Source: Conus ventricosus
Taxonomy: Eukaryota; Mollusca; Gastropoda; Neogastropoda; Conidae
Length of the DNA stretch: 64,000 nt
Reading direction: 5' to 3'
Assembly (NCBI GenBank): GCA_018398815.1
Contig: CM031600.1
Span: 56,229,188 to 56,293,187 of the forward strand
The notes beneath the pieces are model-generated. The model saw nothing but the letters and a program-made list of their open reading frames with translations, did not search any database and was not told the origin of the DNA. Positions within the stretch are counted from its first letter, which is position 1; each line of letters begins with the position of its first letter. Below are positions 20,951 through 34,239 of this stretch, in pieces. The translations under genes were made by a program, and so were the position numbers.

Positions 20951-21058
20951 TCTTTCAACGATGGAATGTACAGGAAGTAGATCTGATGTAAATTGGAGAG
21001 TTGTGGGAAGCTTTTAGACGACTCTTGACTCTACTCACGAAAGAGTACTTGAAACGAC
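20909..21058. promoter_or_regulatory. Probable bidirectional promoter shared by IFT74 and TMEM214
   Basis: Only 150 bp separate the A of the IFT74 start codon (20908, minus) from the TMEM214 ATG (21059, plus). Both 5' UTRs and both start sites must lie in or overlap this stretch. I see no TATA box and no clear RFX X-box. The compact head-to-head layout is seen; shared regulation is inferred. Confidence 0.6.
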
Positions 21059-21182
21059 ATGGCGTCTGCTGGTCAGTGGGAAGTGGTTGGAAAACAGAAA
21101 AAAGGGAAGAGTCAGCCTCCGGCTCTGACCAAATCCCAGAAGAAGACATTAATTAATCGAATGCCGAAAATCGAAACAAGAG
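21059..21182 (+). CDS. TMEM214: TMEM214 exon 1 (start)
   Basis: It starts ATGGCGTCTGCTGGTCAGTG and encodes [17 protein letters not shown]... to ...MPKIETR; the QWEVVGK motif fits the TMEM214 N-terminus (RWEVVKKG in human). Donor GTTAGT at 21183, phase 1. Confidence 0.88.
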
Positions 21183-24100
21183 GTTAGTTGTCAGCAGTCA
21201 TCTGACCGAGTTTGACTGAGCACAAGATGACAAGGCCTCAGCGCTTGTCACGTCATCACTGTGGTAACATAGTTGGCATCGTATTTCTCCACTTTTCGCT
21301 ACACGCAATTATGATAAAATAATTTTCAAAAAAGTCACAGAAGGCAATCATTTATGTTGTTACATGGCCGTAAATATGTGTGAAAGTTTTAATTCAATAT
21401 ATGGATGAAGTGGACTGATGTCAACTAGTTAGAAAAATCAGTATTCTCAATGATTGAGAAAGGGATGCTAGTCTGCTCTGGAAATAAAACAGATGTTTGT
21501 GAAGATATGGACAAATTTGATGAGTTGAGTTGACTTGACTTAATTTTGGTTCAAAGATTTTAAAACTTTATTGATGTGAGCAAAACTATTAGCTGTGTCA
21601 AATTTGAAAACTAATTTGCTTTGTTTTGGAGAAAAAACAGTTTTAATACATCAGGTCTGCTACCCTAGTATTGCACGAGCACAAGTTAAGAGTTGAATGA
21701 GCTAAGAATTTCAATGAAGAAGTTGAGGTGAGATTTCAGATAAACTGAAGAAGTTAGAAAATATTAGGTCTTCTGTGTATTGGCAAACATTAACTATCAC
21801 ATAGAATACCTGTGGGCTTGATGTAAAACTCAAAATGGGTCTTCATTGATTACCAGCAAGATTTATACATGTGTAAAGGTGCAGCTTATGCAAGCCTTTC
21901 AATGGAACTGCAAATCTAGCATGTTTAATCAGGACTACAAATTTTCAAATCAAAGTCAGTAAATGTTTAGTCATTTCATCAAACTATTTGTTTGAAAGAA
22001 GTATTATTGTCAAGAAATAAGAGTCAGGAAGAACAAAATCTTGTTGGTGATAATTTTTTATTTTGTAATTTAGAAGTATGCATCCTCTTTGAGTCCTTTT
22101 ATAGCATTATGTCAAGTGATCCTTCTACCCCAGCTCATGAAAAAATTTGTTTATTTGTTGACGCAAATAATTCATTTAGAAGACATGTTTCATGTTTAGT
22201 TTTGATGGATTGTAAGCAAAGATTCCTATTACTAATCGGGATCCTTTAGGCATGTACTTCATTATCATTTAGTCCATGGCTTTTGCAGTCAAGGTTGTCG
22301 TCATGAATTCATACCCATCATTGGGACTGACTTTTACCGCCTGAAAATCATTCCTTTCCTCAGTTGCCTAGCTGTAAATGGGTAACTGATTCAGTTCATT
22401 GAAGGTTAAGGCAACAAAAAGAAAGGGATGGGCACTTTCTATGATGCTGTGCTCAAGGCACAATGAATCTGTAATAGTTGACTGTCCATACAGCCATTAA
22501 ACTATGGGACTTTAACCTTTAATCATAATTTTTCAGTTATCTCAGTCTTCTTTCCTTCTGTGATGATATTCTACGGTCGAACTTTCTTAGCAGACGACAG
22601 AATAAACTTCCGTCTCATACGATCTCACGATAGTTGGTTGGTATCGACATGCGCAGAACACTTAGTTACAAGTCAACGAACTATAGTCGATCTGGCACGA
22701 CGTACTGATGGGTTACTGAAGACCGTTAATTAATACAACCTCGGAACACGTTAGATGGTGGCAGCGGTGGGATAGCTAAATGGCTTTCAAACCTCCAGAA
22801 AGTTTTGACTTCTCAAAACCTGAGCAGTGGCCGACGTGGAGACAAAGATTCTTACGTTACCGAGCAGCGGCGAAACTGACAAAAGACACTTTCGATGTTC
22901 AAACTAGCGCTTTGATCTACAGTATGGGACCCGATGCTGAGAAGATCTACTCAACTTTCAGAGTGAATGAAGAGGAAGCTACGTTTGAAGGTTTGATCGA
23001 AATGTTCAATGGTTATTTTACACCGAAAGTTAATGTGATCCATGAACGTGCAGTTTTTCATCAACGTTCGCAACTACCAGGTGAAAACATTGAAACGTAC
23101 ATTCGTTCTTTGTATGAACTCGCTGAAAACGCAGATTTTCCTGAAAAAGATTCAGCAATTCGTGACCGACTTGTTGTTGGACTGGCAGACAGAGATTTGT
23201 CTGAAAAGCTTCAGTTACAGCCTGATCTTACACTGAAAGCAGCAGTTGACATGGCAAGGCAACATGAACAAGTTAAAGCTCAAATGTTGGAGCAGCGAAC
23301 TCCGGTTGTTGATGCTGTCAAAACTGGACAGAAAAGAGATTTTTCTGCAGGTCGAGGTCAGCACTATAGGAAAGGAGCTCAGTATAGTGACCAAGGTCAG
23401 CACTACAAGACAGGAGCACAGAGTAGTGACCATCAGAGCCAGAACAGAAACAGCCAGTATCGAAAGTGTGACAGATGTGGCAGGGAACCTCACAGGCAAC
23501 CCAGTGAATGCCCAGCAAAAGGAAAAATTTGCAACCATTGTGGGAAATGGAATCATTTTGCCACATGCTGTAGATCAAAATATCAGACCCTTTCTATGGT
23601 GGAAAATTCTTCTGGCAAGAACAACACATGCACTACAAGAACTGATGGCAGTGTCACATACTTCCTGGGATCTGTGGAAAATAGTGATAAACCCTGGTAC
23701 ACTCAGTTTACAATCAACGGGGAAAAGTGCCAATTCAAAATAGATACGGGAGCTGACGTTTCCGTCATTTCACTTCATCAGTACAACAAACTGAGACCAA
23801 AGCCTGAAATGAACGAAACGCAAGCTATCCTGAACTCACCTGGCGGAATCATGAAATGCCATGGTCAGTTTGTCACACATGTCAGACATGAAGAAGGCTG
23901 TGAGTATGCTCTACGTCTGTTTGTTGTAGATGTTGACACAGAAAATCTTTTGAGTCGGAAAGCAGCAAGTGATCTGAACCTTGTCAAAAGACTACAAAAC
24001 GTCGATGACAAGCACATGAATCTCTTAGTCTTTGGAGATTTGGATGATAAACCACTGCAATGCAAACCAGTGAAAATCAAGATCAAGGAGGGTGCAGAGC

Positions 24101-27100
24101 CTTACAGCTTGCAAACAGCAAGAAGAGTGCCCATTCCACTGACAGAGAAAGTCAGAGATGAAATCGAGCGCATGAAAGAAAATGGTGTCATTGAAGAAAT
24201 CACTGATGCAACAGATTGGTGTGCTGGCATGGTACCAGTCATGAAACGAAATGGAAAAATTCGGATCTGCACGGATTTCAAACGCTTAAATGAAAATGTC
24301 AAACGAGAGCGATACGTCATACCAACACTTGACGACATGCTACACAAACTGTCAGGTGCAACAATTTTCAGCAAACTTGATGCTACTTCAGGTTTCTGGC
24401 AAATACCGCTTGACGAAGAGTCTGCAAAATTGACGACTTTCATCACTCCATTTGGTCGGTACTACTATAAGAGACTACCATTTGGAATTTCATCGGCACC
24501 GGAAATTTTTCAGAGAACAATGGAGGAAGTCCTGAAAAATGAACAAAATGTAGTTTGCTACTTTGATGACATTCTGGTGTTCAGCGAAGATGACAAATCG
24601 CATGAAACACATTTGGACAGCGTCATGAAGAGACTACAGTCTGCTCATTTGAAACTGAATGAAGAAAAAACTGAACTGCGCAAGAATGAAATTGAGTTTC
24701 TTGGGCATCTGATTAGTAAAGATGGTGTACAACCTGACCCTGCAAAGGTTTCAGCCATCAAGAACATGGAAAATCCACAGAATGTCACCGAGCTGAGAAG
24801 AATCCTGGGAATGATCAACTACCTGGGTAGATTCATTCCAAACTTATCAACAATTCTTCGACCGATGACTGAGTTGCTGGAAAGCAAGAAAGTATGGGCA
24901 TGGGGTGAACCACAGTCAACTGCGTTCAACAAAGTCAAAGAAGAACTGACAAAACTGCCAACACTCGCTTTCTTTGACTTGACAAAGCCAACTACTGTGA
25001 GTTCTGACGCGAGCAGCTATGGCATTGGAGGTGTTCTGCTCCAGGAGCATGATAGAGTTATGAAGCCTGTTGCATACTGCTCACGAACATTGACAGGACC
25101 AGAGCGCAGGTACGCGCAAATCGAAAAAGAATGTTTGGCCGCGGTCTGGGCCTGCGAAAAATTTGAAAGATACCTGATGGGCCTGGAAACGTTCACCATA
25201 GAGACAGATCACAAACCGCTGATACCGCTTATCAACACAAAGGACCTTCAAGAGGTACCACTCAGATGCCAAAGACTGATAATGAGGCTGATGCGCTTCA
25301 ATGTGAAAGCAAGATTCTCACCCGGAAAGAAACTCATCGTAGCAGACGCACTGTCAAGAAGTCCACAAAACGAAAATGAGAGCAAGCAAAAGCAGCAGAT
25401 GATACACGACGTTGAAGCACACATTGACCTGGTGAAATCAAGTTGGCCAGCGTCAGACAAACGTTTGAATGAAATTGCAGAAAAGACACAAGAAGATGAA
25501 GTTCTGAAAGCAGCTCTTGACTACACAGTACATGGATGGCCAGTGTACAGAAACCAAGTCAAGCCTGAACTCAATGACTTCTATGCAAAGAGAAATGAAT
25601 TGAGTGTTCATGAGGGACTCTTGATCAGAGGCACAAGAATCGTAATACCAGCATCAATGAGAAAGGAAATAATGGAAATCATCCATGCTGGTCATCAAGG
25701 AATCACAAAATGCAGAGAAAGAGCAAGCTCTTCTGTTTGGTGGCCTGGAATTGGTGAAGAAATTGCCCAGCGAGTCCGAATGTGCAAGATTTGTGAAGAA
25801 AAGAAACCAAGCCAAAACTGTGAACCTCTAAAAACCAACACTGTTACCTGACAGAGCTTTCCAAATGGTTGGAGCAGACATTTTTGAATTCAAGGGTGCA
25901 CAATATCTTGTGGTGAGTGACTATTTCTCAAGATACATTGAAATTGCCCATCTACAGACTGCAAACTCTTTTTCCGTGATCCAGTCCATGAAAAATATAT
26001 TCGCTCGTCACGGAATCCCAGAAAAGCTCATCACAGACAATGGCAGACAATTTGTGTCATCAGAATTCAAACTCTTTGCTGACAAGTGGAATTTCATTCA
26101 CATGACAAGTAGTCCATACTTTCCACAATCAAATGGACAAGCAGAACGTGCAGTACAAACTGCCAAACGCATTTTGCAGCAAGAGGATCCATTCCTTGCA
26201 CTTCTCTCATATCGTTCTACTGCTACAGCTCCAACTGCAATCAGTCCAGCTGAACTAGCAATGGGAAGAAAACTAAGGACAACTCTTCCAGTTCTCCCAG
26301 CAAACCTGGAGCCGCAGCAAGTCAACAAGAAAAACCTGAAAGAAATGGATGAGAAGGCAAAGAAAAGAAACAAGAAGTACTTTGACAGAAAACATGGTGC
26401 AAAGAATCTTCCAGAAATTCAACCTGGTGACATTGTGCTACAAAAGCTTGACCAAGAGTGCCAATGGACAAATCCAGCCACAGTGGTGAAGAAAGCGCCA
26501 CGATCATACCTTGTGCGAACTGCATCAGGAAGACAGTTCAGAAGGAACAGAAAACACCTACGCTTGTCTCGGGCGCATACAGACAATGGTATCAGCAGGA
26601 GGTGCAACGTCTCCCCTACAACTGAACCAGAAAACAATGCTAGAACTGCTGGCCCTACGACGTCTACAGGATCTACCAGTCGTCACGCTAATCCTACGTT
26701 GACGTTTGACCAGCCCGAGCAGCCTACGGCTAGGCCTACACCAGAACCTCACAGGGAGCGACAGGAACTTCAGCTTGGAGACCCCAGTCAACAGGAAAAT
26801 CATCGTCCTGAACAGGAAAAGGATCCAAGGACGGATCCAAGGCATTGTTCCACTCCAGCAAAGACGAGTCGTGGAAGAATCGTCAAACCTCCCACACGTT
26901 TTAAAGACTTTGTTTAACAATTGTGAAGACCGATCATCGAATCGACGAAGATCCAGTTCAGCAGTTGATATCACACATAACATCAGTTTTCTAAGTTTGA
27001 AGTTTGTGTTAAGTTGTAGTTTTCCTTTTCGTTTTGATTAATTTTCTATGAAGTAACAAGAGACAAGCACATATATATATTTACCTGCTTCACTCGCAGA

Positions 27101-28039
27101 CGATTTGTGAATACATGATAAACTTGGACACAGTAGACCTATTCCATTAAAAGGGGGAAATGTGATGATATTCTACGGTCGAACTTTCTTAGCAGACGAC
27201 AGAATAAACTTCCGTCTCATACGATCTCACGATAGTTGGTTGGTATCGACATGCGCAGAACACTTAGTTACAAGTCAACGAACTATAGTCGATCTGGCAC
27301 GACGTACTGATGGGTTACTGAAGACCGTTAATTAATACAACCTCGGAACACGTTAGACCTTCTATGTGTTTCTGTTTTAATGGTCTGTTTGTGATTTTGT
27401 TTTCAGATTTTGTTTTGTAACTTGCTGTATAGTGTGTATCTATCACTTCTGTTCTTTAAAGCCTTATTCATGTTTGATTTGGATCAAATAGAACTGTCAA
27501 ATGAAAATACTTATGATGAAAAAATGAATGGTAATATTCTAAACCAGGAATTGAAATCCTTACAGATCCAGTGCAAGAAGATCGCACTATCTATGATGCC
27601 TTCCATGCTAATGAGAGCCGGAATGCTGCCAACAATGTCACTGAATCAGGAAAGCAGCGGTCAGTGCCTTCTCAAGTAGCGTCGAAAAAGAAGAAAGTGG
27701 AACAGAATGGTCGACGAGAGAACAGCTCTAAAAATCAAGCTTTAGACATGGCCCTGAGCCAGGTGATGATTCACATTATTGTTGCCACATTCATTTTCTG
27801 TTATCTTTTTCTGTTTATTAAATTGCCGTGTTACACTTGTTCATATCAGTCTGGTAGTGTAATACCTGGTATGAGTAGAACAGTTTTTGTCTATATAGAG
27901 TTTAGCTAGATGTAACTTACTGATTTTGAAACAAATTTTGTTTTCAAATGGATGAAACTTTCACACATGCTCGTTTGCATACACACACTCGCACACAGGC
28001 ATGCACAACACATGCAGGCGGGCAGGCAGGCACCACACA

Positions 28040-28104
<65 letters not shown>

Positions 28105-30081
28105 TCAGTACACACACAGGCGCACATACTCATACCAAGTCTATGAAAATCTTCATTATGTCTTGTCTTATTATACTGTTCAAAAAAAGTTAAGGACCAA
28201 CGTTGAGAATGCACAAAAACTTTTTAAAATTCACAAAAATTCAATTGTACCGCCTTTGTGGTCCAAACAGATTGAACCACACACACAAGTTGATAGTGAA
28301 TGCGGCAACTGCAATTTTGTGGCACACATTTCTCACGCGCCTTGAAAAACATGTGTCGCGACTTGTCATTTTTGAAACAAATTGGGGTGAATTTCTGATG
28401 TGTTTGGGATCCGAGGAGCATGTGCTGAATCAAAATCATGTGAAGCACGAGCTAAATCAGGCTGTAGGTCATAAAGTATGCTCAACCAAATGTCTTTAAA
28501 AGCCACTGTACTGGCGAAAAATGCAATGCAACAGCATGCCTCCATGTCGAAGACTGAACGAGCTGAATCGAGGAAGAGCAATAGGATGGCTCCAAGAAGG
28601 AGTTGCAGTCCGGGAAGTGGCATGGAGACTTGGGGTATCACACTCTGTTGTTATCAGACTTAGACAATGCTTTCAAGACACAGGAAGAGTGCAAGAACGA
28701 CCACGCTCTGGTCGACCCAGAATAACAATACCACAAGAGGACCGATACATTGAAAGGCAGGGCACACAAGAAAGAACAGCAAGTGCAAACAACATCAGAT
28801 GTCGCCTTAGAGATGCCACTAACAGTAACACTGTTGTCAGTGATCAGACCATACTAAACCGCCTACACGCCGCTAACCTCCGTGCTCGACGACCAGCCAT
28901 AAGACCTCATTTGACTGATGCCCACAGAGCAGCACGCCGAGTATGGTGCACGCAGCACGTGAGATGTACACATGAACAGTGGGCTAACGTGATGTTTACA
29001 GACGAGTCGCGGTTCTGCCTGGATCCCACCGATAGACGGAACAGGGTCTGGAGATGCCGTGGGGAGTGTTTTGCAGAAGAAGCTGTCCTGGAAAGGAACC
29101 GCTATGGTGGGGGATCCGTTATGATTTGGGGCGGCATAAGCACATGCTACAGAAGGGTTCTCTACAATGTGGCAGAGAACTTGAATGGTGTTCGCTACCA
29201 AACAGAGATTTTGCAACCCCTGGTGCTGCCAGCCCTTCAACAACTTGGACCTCAGGCAGTCTTTCAAGATGACAATCCACGGCCCCATCGCACCAGAGCA
29301 GTAAACACGTTTCTCCAAGCTGCTGGTGTCAACAGAATGCAGTGGCCCACAAACAGCCCAAATCTGAACCCCATTGAACATCTTTGGGATGAGCTGGGCC
29401 GGAGACTGCAGCAGCGTCGTCCTCCTCCTGCTAACCTGGGTCAGCTGTTTGAGTCACTCCAGCAGGAGTGGGCTGCTGTCCCCCAGGCCTTTCTGCGCAC
29501 ACTGGTGAACTCCATGTGACAACGCTGCCTTGAATGCCTTGCCAATAACGGGGGACACACACGTTATTAACCATGACATTGAACAAACACTCCTCCTGTG
29601 ACTTTCAAATTTGGGGTGGGGGTGTTTGTACTGCACTCGATTCCAGTTTGTTGATTCCTCGGGCTTGTCATTGTCTTTACACACTTTTTACATATTCAAT
29701 AAATTCATGTTACACTTGGAGATTGATCACTTCCCAATTTTCTTTTTTATAAGTCGGTGAAATGTTGGTCCTTAACTTTTTTTGAACAGTATACAATACT
29801 TGATTGACCATGTACCTGTAGAATTTCAGAGGAACCCAGCTGCAGTATTGCTCAGTGCTGACACCTCTGTGTACACTGTGAAAGCCACCAGTTTGTGATT
29901 TTATGGTACATCATGCAGTGACATTTTAAAAACTTTACAACACTTCTTAAGAAAATGTAAAGATGACTCTAGCTATGAAACCTAGTGCTGGAGATAAGAA
30001 ATTTTTGAAAACTTTCTTCCCTCTCTCTCTCTCTCTCTCTCTCTGTGTCTCACACACACACATACAGACGCACACGCACAC

Positions 30082-30169
<88 letters not shown>

Positions 30170-32704
30170 TGACATGCAGAAAAGAAGAGATAATAGCCCT
30201 TTTACACCTAGGAGTTCAGATTTCATGCTTTTGAAACTCTGTCTAATGGTAGTGTTATATATTACCTAATACTGCATTTTGACCAGTCTTTAACCTGTGA
30301 TGGACCACAGGGTCCGGGCTATGATCTTTGTTTCTATATACAGGAAGAAAAGAAAAAAAAAAAACCCATGCATCATCACTTGTCATTCTGCATTATATTC
30401 TGAGAACAAACCTTACCACAGAGATTAAATTTGTCCCATTCGGCAATTAGTACACAAATTTTGTACAGAAAATGAAATTGGAAGTGACTGAAAGTTTTTA
30501 ACATCAAACCTAAGCAGATGATGAACATGTATATTTCATGAATACTGTTGTATGTTGAAGATTGAGCATGCTGAGCTGGAGTCGATTTTGGGCCAGTCAC
30601 AGCTGCACTTTCCGGACAACCAAGATGTGTGGCTGAAGGATCTTGCCTCCTTTTTGAACTTGAAGTTGGAAAAAGTGACAGACTCAGATCCTGCTTTCAA
30701 GGACAAGCCTAAAGGTGAGGACTCAGTACCCATTAGCTCCCGTGTACTTCCATCTGTCCCCCCTGCCGCCCCTAGTCATTACCTGTACCCCCCCCCCCCA
30801 CCCCTTCCCCCTTCTCCAGCCCCTGTACACCTCTGCCCCCTCTCCGTTCTCCTCTCTTCCTTCCTCATCCCTTTCCAGACCCACTGTCTCAGCTCTGTCA
30901 CCGTCAAAAAAAATGTTCTGCTGTGTTTTTACCTTAACATTCCCATGCTCTGCCCAACTGCTTCTCTCTTGTCTGCCTCTCCCAGCCATTAAACTTTGAG
31001 TTGGGACAGGGTATGGGGTGGGGTCGGGTGGGGTATTGGTTTTTTTGTCTTATATGTCTGAGATTTGATTTTATATATCAGTTTTTGTCGTCTGGCATAT
31101 TCTTACATTCTCCCCACCACTATTTGGATGCACATTTTTTTGTGATTCAAGAGATTCAGTTTAGTTTTTGCTCCTTATTTCACCTCCCCTCCCCATTGCT
31201 GTGCCCCTCCTCCTCCCATTCCTACTGTACATATCCCCACTTTCATCCTTTTCCATTTCCTTCTCTTTTATTTCATTTCCAGCTCCTTGTTCTCTGTTTG
31301 TCAGTTATTGTAACATCTCCACTTCTGTTTTTTTACATTGCCTTTCTGGTGCTGACAGCCATGGTATTTATTTGTGCATTTTTACATGTTATGTATGGCA
31401 TTAGAAGATGACCTAGTTGTCAAAAATTCACTTGAATGAGTGTCCGTTTGGATCTTGTTTTGTGCATGTATTTGTATTTTTCTAAAGCAGTGGTTATTAT
31501 CAATGATTTGATCTTGATGAGACATACATGTGTTTTGATCCATCTTCCTCCCTTTTTCAGTTATATACTTATTTCCTGATTTGTGAATTCATGAACATAC
31601 AAAAACAGGGGGGAGGGTGGGGGGGGAGTGATGCCTAATCTTCCTAGTATGTTTTACAGTGTGTGTTTACAGGTTACGTTTTTGTGTTTGTGTCAAAAAT
31701 TGAGTGAATTGTGTCCTGTGATTGATAGACTACCCCATGAACCAGCTGTCGGCAGCCTGTCAGAAGACGATCAACGCACTCTTCAAGAAGTGCTCTAAGC
31801 AAAGCCTGGATCATGTCTTCTACCACTCTGTGCAGTCCATGGTCAGCCAGGCCGCCAAAGGTACTTTTTTTTCCTTAAAAACATGTTTTGGTAATAGATG
31901 ATGTCTCTCTCTGTGATTATGAAAGGGGGTTAGTACACATGGGCTGCATGCTCCCTAATTACATTTATATACCAGAATATTTTATTTGATGAACTATATA
32001 TTGATTACATGATACATTTTGCGTAGAGCTCAGTTTTAGCGTAATGTTCTCATCCCCAGCCGATGCATTTGTACCATAGCGTTCAAGTACTTCAGCAGTT
32101 CAGATGATCCCTGGAGTCTTTTAGCCAGGATACGACAACAACAACAATCAGCAAAGAAGGGAGTGTTTTAACCTTTCAGTTACTGGTCTGCCCGTCAGAC
32201 ACTGACTGATAACTATTGAGATTGATCAGACATTTCATTACTGTTCAAATTGTCTGGGAAAGCTTGATTGTCAAGAGTCGCCATTTGACAGCACCTGCTA
32301 CATGGAAAATGTTAATTATTTCCTGGGTGGTTTGATTCAAACTGAAGAAGTTTTAGCGTATTTTTTCAGCTGGTGAAAGACGACTGTTCAGTTTAATACT
32401 GAACAATCTAGTGTGTTGGGCACCGCTGAATCAACAACATGGGTGCAGAACGCAATGTACATTGAACACGCATCATTGCAGTGGCCTCAGAGTCAGACTT
32501 CACTGGTAGTTTGTGAGATAACCAAGAATTGGCGAGATGGTGTCAATGTTAAAGATTAATTATGGAATTCTGTTAATCAGAATCGTGTAAAAGACCAACA
32601 ATAGTCGGTTACAACAATGAACAACACACAGACGCAAGTGCAGCAAACTGCAGCTACTACTAGGCTTTTACCCAAAAAATGTTGGTGCTCTTTGGACTTG
32701 TAAC

Positions 32705-32735
<31 letters not shown>

Positions 32736-33768
32736 GTGTTTTTACAACAGTGTCCTATTTTTTTTTAAAGTTCATCTTGGACTTTTCAGTTTGTTTGGAT
32801 TTGTTTTTTTACTTGTATCTTAATTTTTAAGCCCCCCCCCCCCCCCCCCCCCCCCGAACAATCTTTTGTTAAAAGGCTAAAGCTACCTGTGAGTATATCT
32901 GATATAGAAAAAAAAGTTTATGTCACATTTGTCACTTTTAACCTCTTCACTGCGCTGTTGACGTACGGCGTCCGTCATGAAAAGTGCCACCTGCAATGCG
33001 CTGTTGACGAACATTGTCCGTCATGATTCAACACTCTTTCTGTTTCGTCCAGCATTGCCGAAAATCCCTCTATTTATGATTTGATAAGCTCCCTTGACCA
33101 CTCTTTGCTTTTGGTGTAGCATTTGTTCAAGGTAGTTGGTTCATTTACATAATTTATGACGATCGATAAGCAAGGTACTGTCAAGTCGTACTTTCAGTAT
33201 TCGAAGCCATGGCTGGCCCACGACGAAGTTATACAGTTGCAGAGGTTATTGACGAAATTTACCGAGATGAAGATAGTGGAGATGAAGATTTGATCCAGCT
33301 GGCATCGAACTTCGTGAAGTTGATCCTAACGACCCAGAGTTTGATCTGGAAGTGGAAGAAGCTTTGAGTAACTCATCGTCTGAGTCAGACTCAGAGCATG
33401 GAGATCCAATAATTCAAGACGCAGGTGAGTGTATTTGAGAGATTCATTCAATTATATAACATAGTGGTGTGTTTTTCTTCTCAGTATAATTATGAATAGA
33501 ACAACCAAGTGTGTGTATTGTATGTCTGTACCGCTGATCGGGGCCGCGTCAATGAGCGAGCCGGTCATCAATGACCAGTGTGTTTGACCGACTTTCAAGG
33601 CGTTGGGCTCGTGTGCCAGTGTCAGTCGCTTGCTCGCTCGCTCTCAGTCACGCTGCGTGCGTTTGGTTTGCTTGTGGTTTACAAGTGTTTGTTACCGATG
33701 TGTGCCCAACTCTTCCCTATGGCCTGTGTGTGTTCGTATGAGGGGCAGGGTGGGAGTAGGGGGAAATG

Positions 33769-33799
<31 letters not shown>

Positions 33800-34208
33800 T
33801 GTGTGTGTGTGTGGTGTGTGTTGATGATACTTTTTCTAGAAAACTGAAAAAACATTGTGATAAATAATACTGATCTAAACAATGTTGCAGTGAAGTTACT
33901 TGTTCAGAAGCATAACTCATTGGATTGTTTGCAGTGTTTGCTTGATGAAAATGAAAGGGGGCGTGGCATGCTAATGACCCAGTTTCAGTTTGTGTATGTT
34001 TGTTCGCTTATAGTGTGTATGTGTTTGTGAATATTTTCATAAACTGAAAGCAAGAGTAGATACAAAAATGTGTTATCATTTTGAAGTGATTTTGTGTGGT
34101 GTTTATTTCAGTTTTGTTGGACTAACAGAAGGGGCGTGGCTTGTTCACGCTCTGTGTGTGTGTGTGTGTGTGTTGTGTGTGTGTGTGGTGTTTATGTGTG
34201 TATTTGTG

Positions 34209-34239
<31 letters not shown>

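Larger units (their letters stand above)
22559..27357 (+). mobile_element. Full-length Gypsy-type LTR retrotransposon, very young
   Basis: 197-bp LTRs at 22559-22755 and 27161-27357, identical by eye, flanked by the 5-bp duplication CCTTC (22554-22558 and 27358-27362). The sequence just inside the 5' LTR begins TGGTGGCAGCGG (primer-binding-site position), and a purine tract AAAAGGGGGAAA ends at 27160, next to the 3' LTR. Gag, zinc knuckles, protease, RT, RNase H and integrase are present in Gypsy order. It sits in TMEM214 intron 1, same strand. Confidence 0.95.

Noticed and set aside
21230..21290. RFX X-box near the IFT74 promoter (GGTAACATAGTTGGC)
   Set aside because: Only one half-site fits and it lies downstream, in TMEM214 intron 1.
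25830..25870. Programmed frameshift between Gypsy ORFs
   Set aside because: The break is inside integrase rather than between gag and pol, and single-base breaks are common in this window. Kept only as a low-probability option.
27906..28345. Open frames made of His-Thr or Cys-Val repeats
   Set aside because: Direct translation of CA/GT microsatellites; the same applies near 16184, 29947-30269, 33578-34355, 42042-42895, 43370-43774 and 48794.
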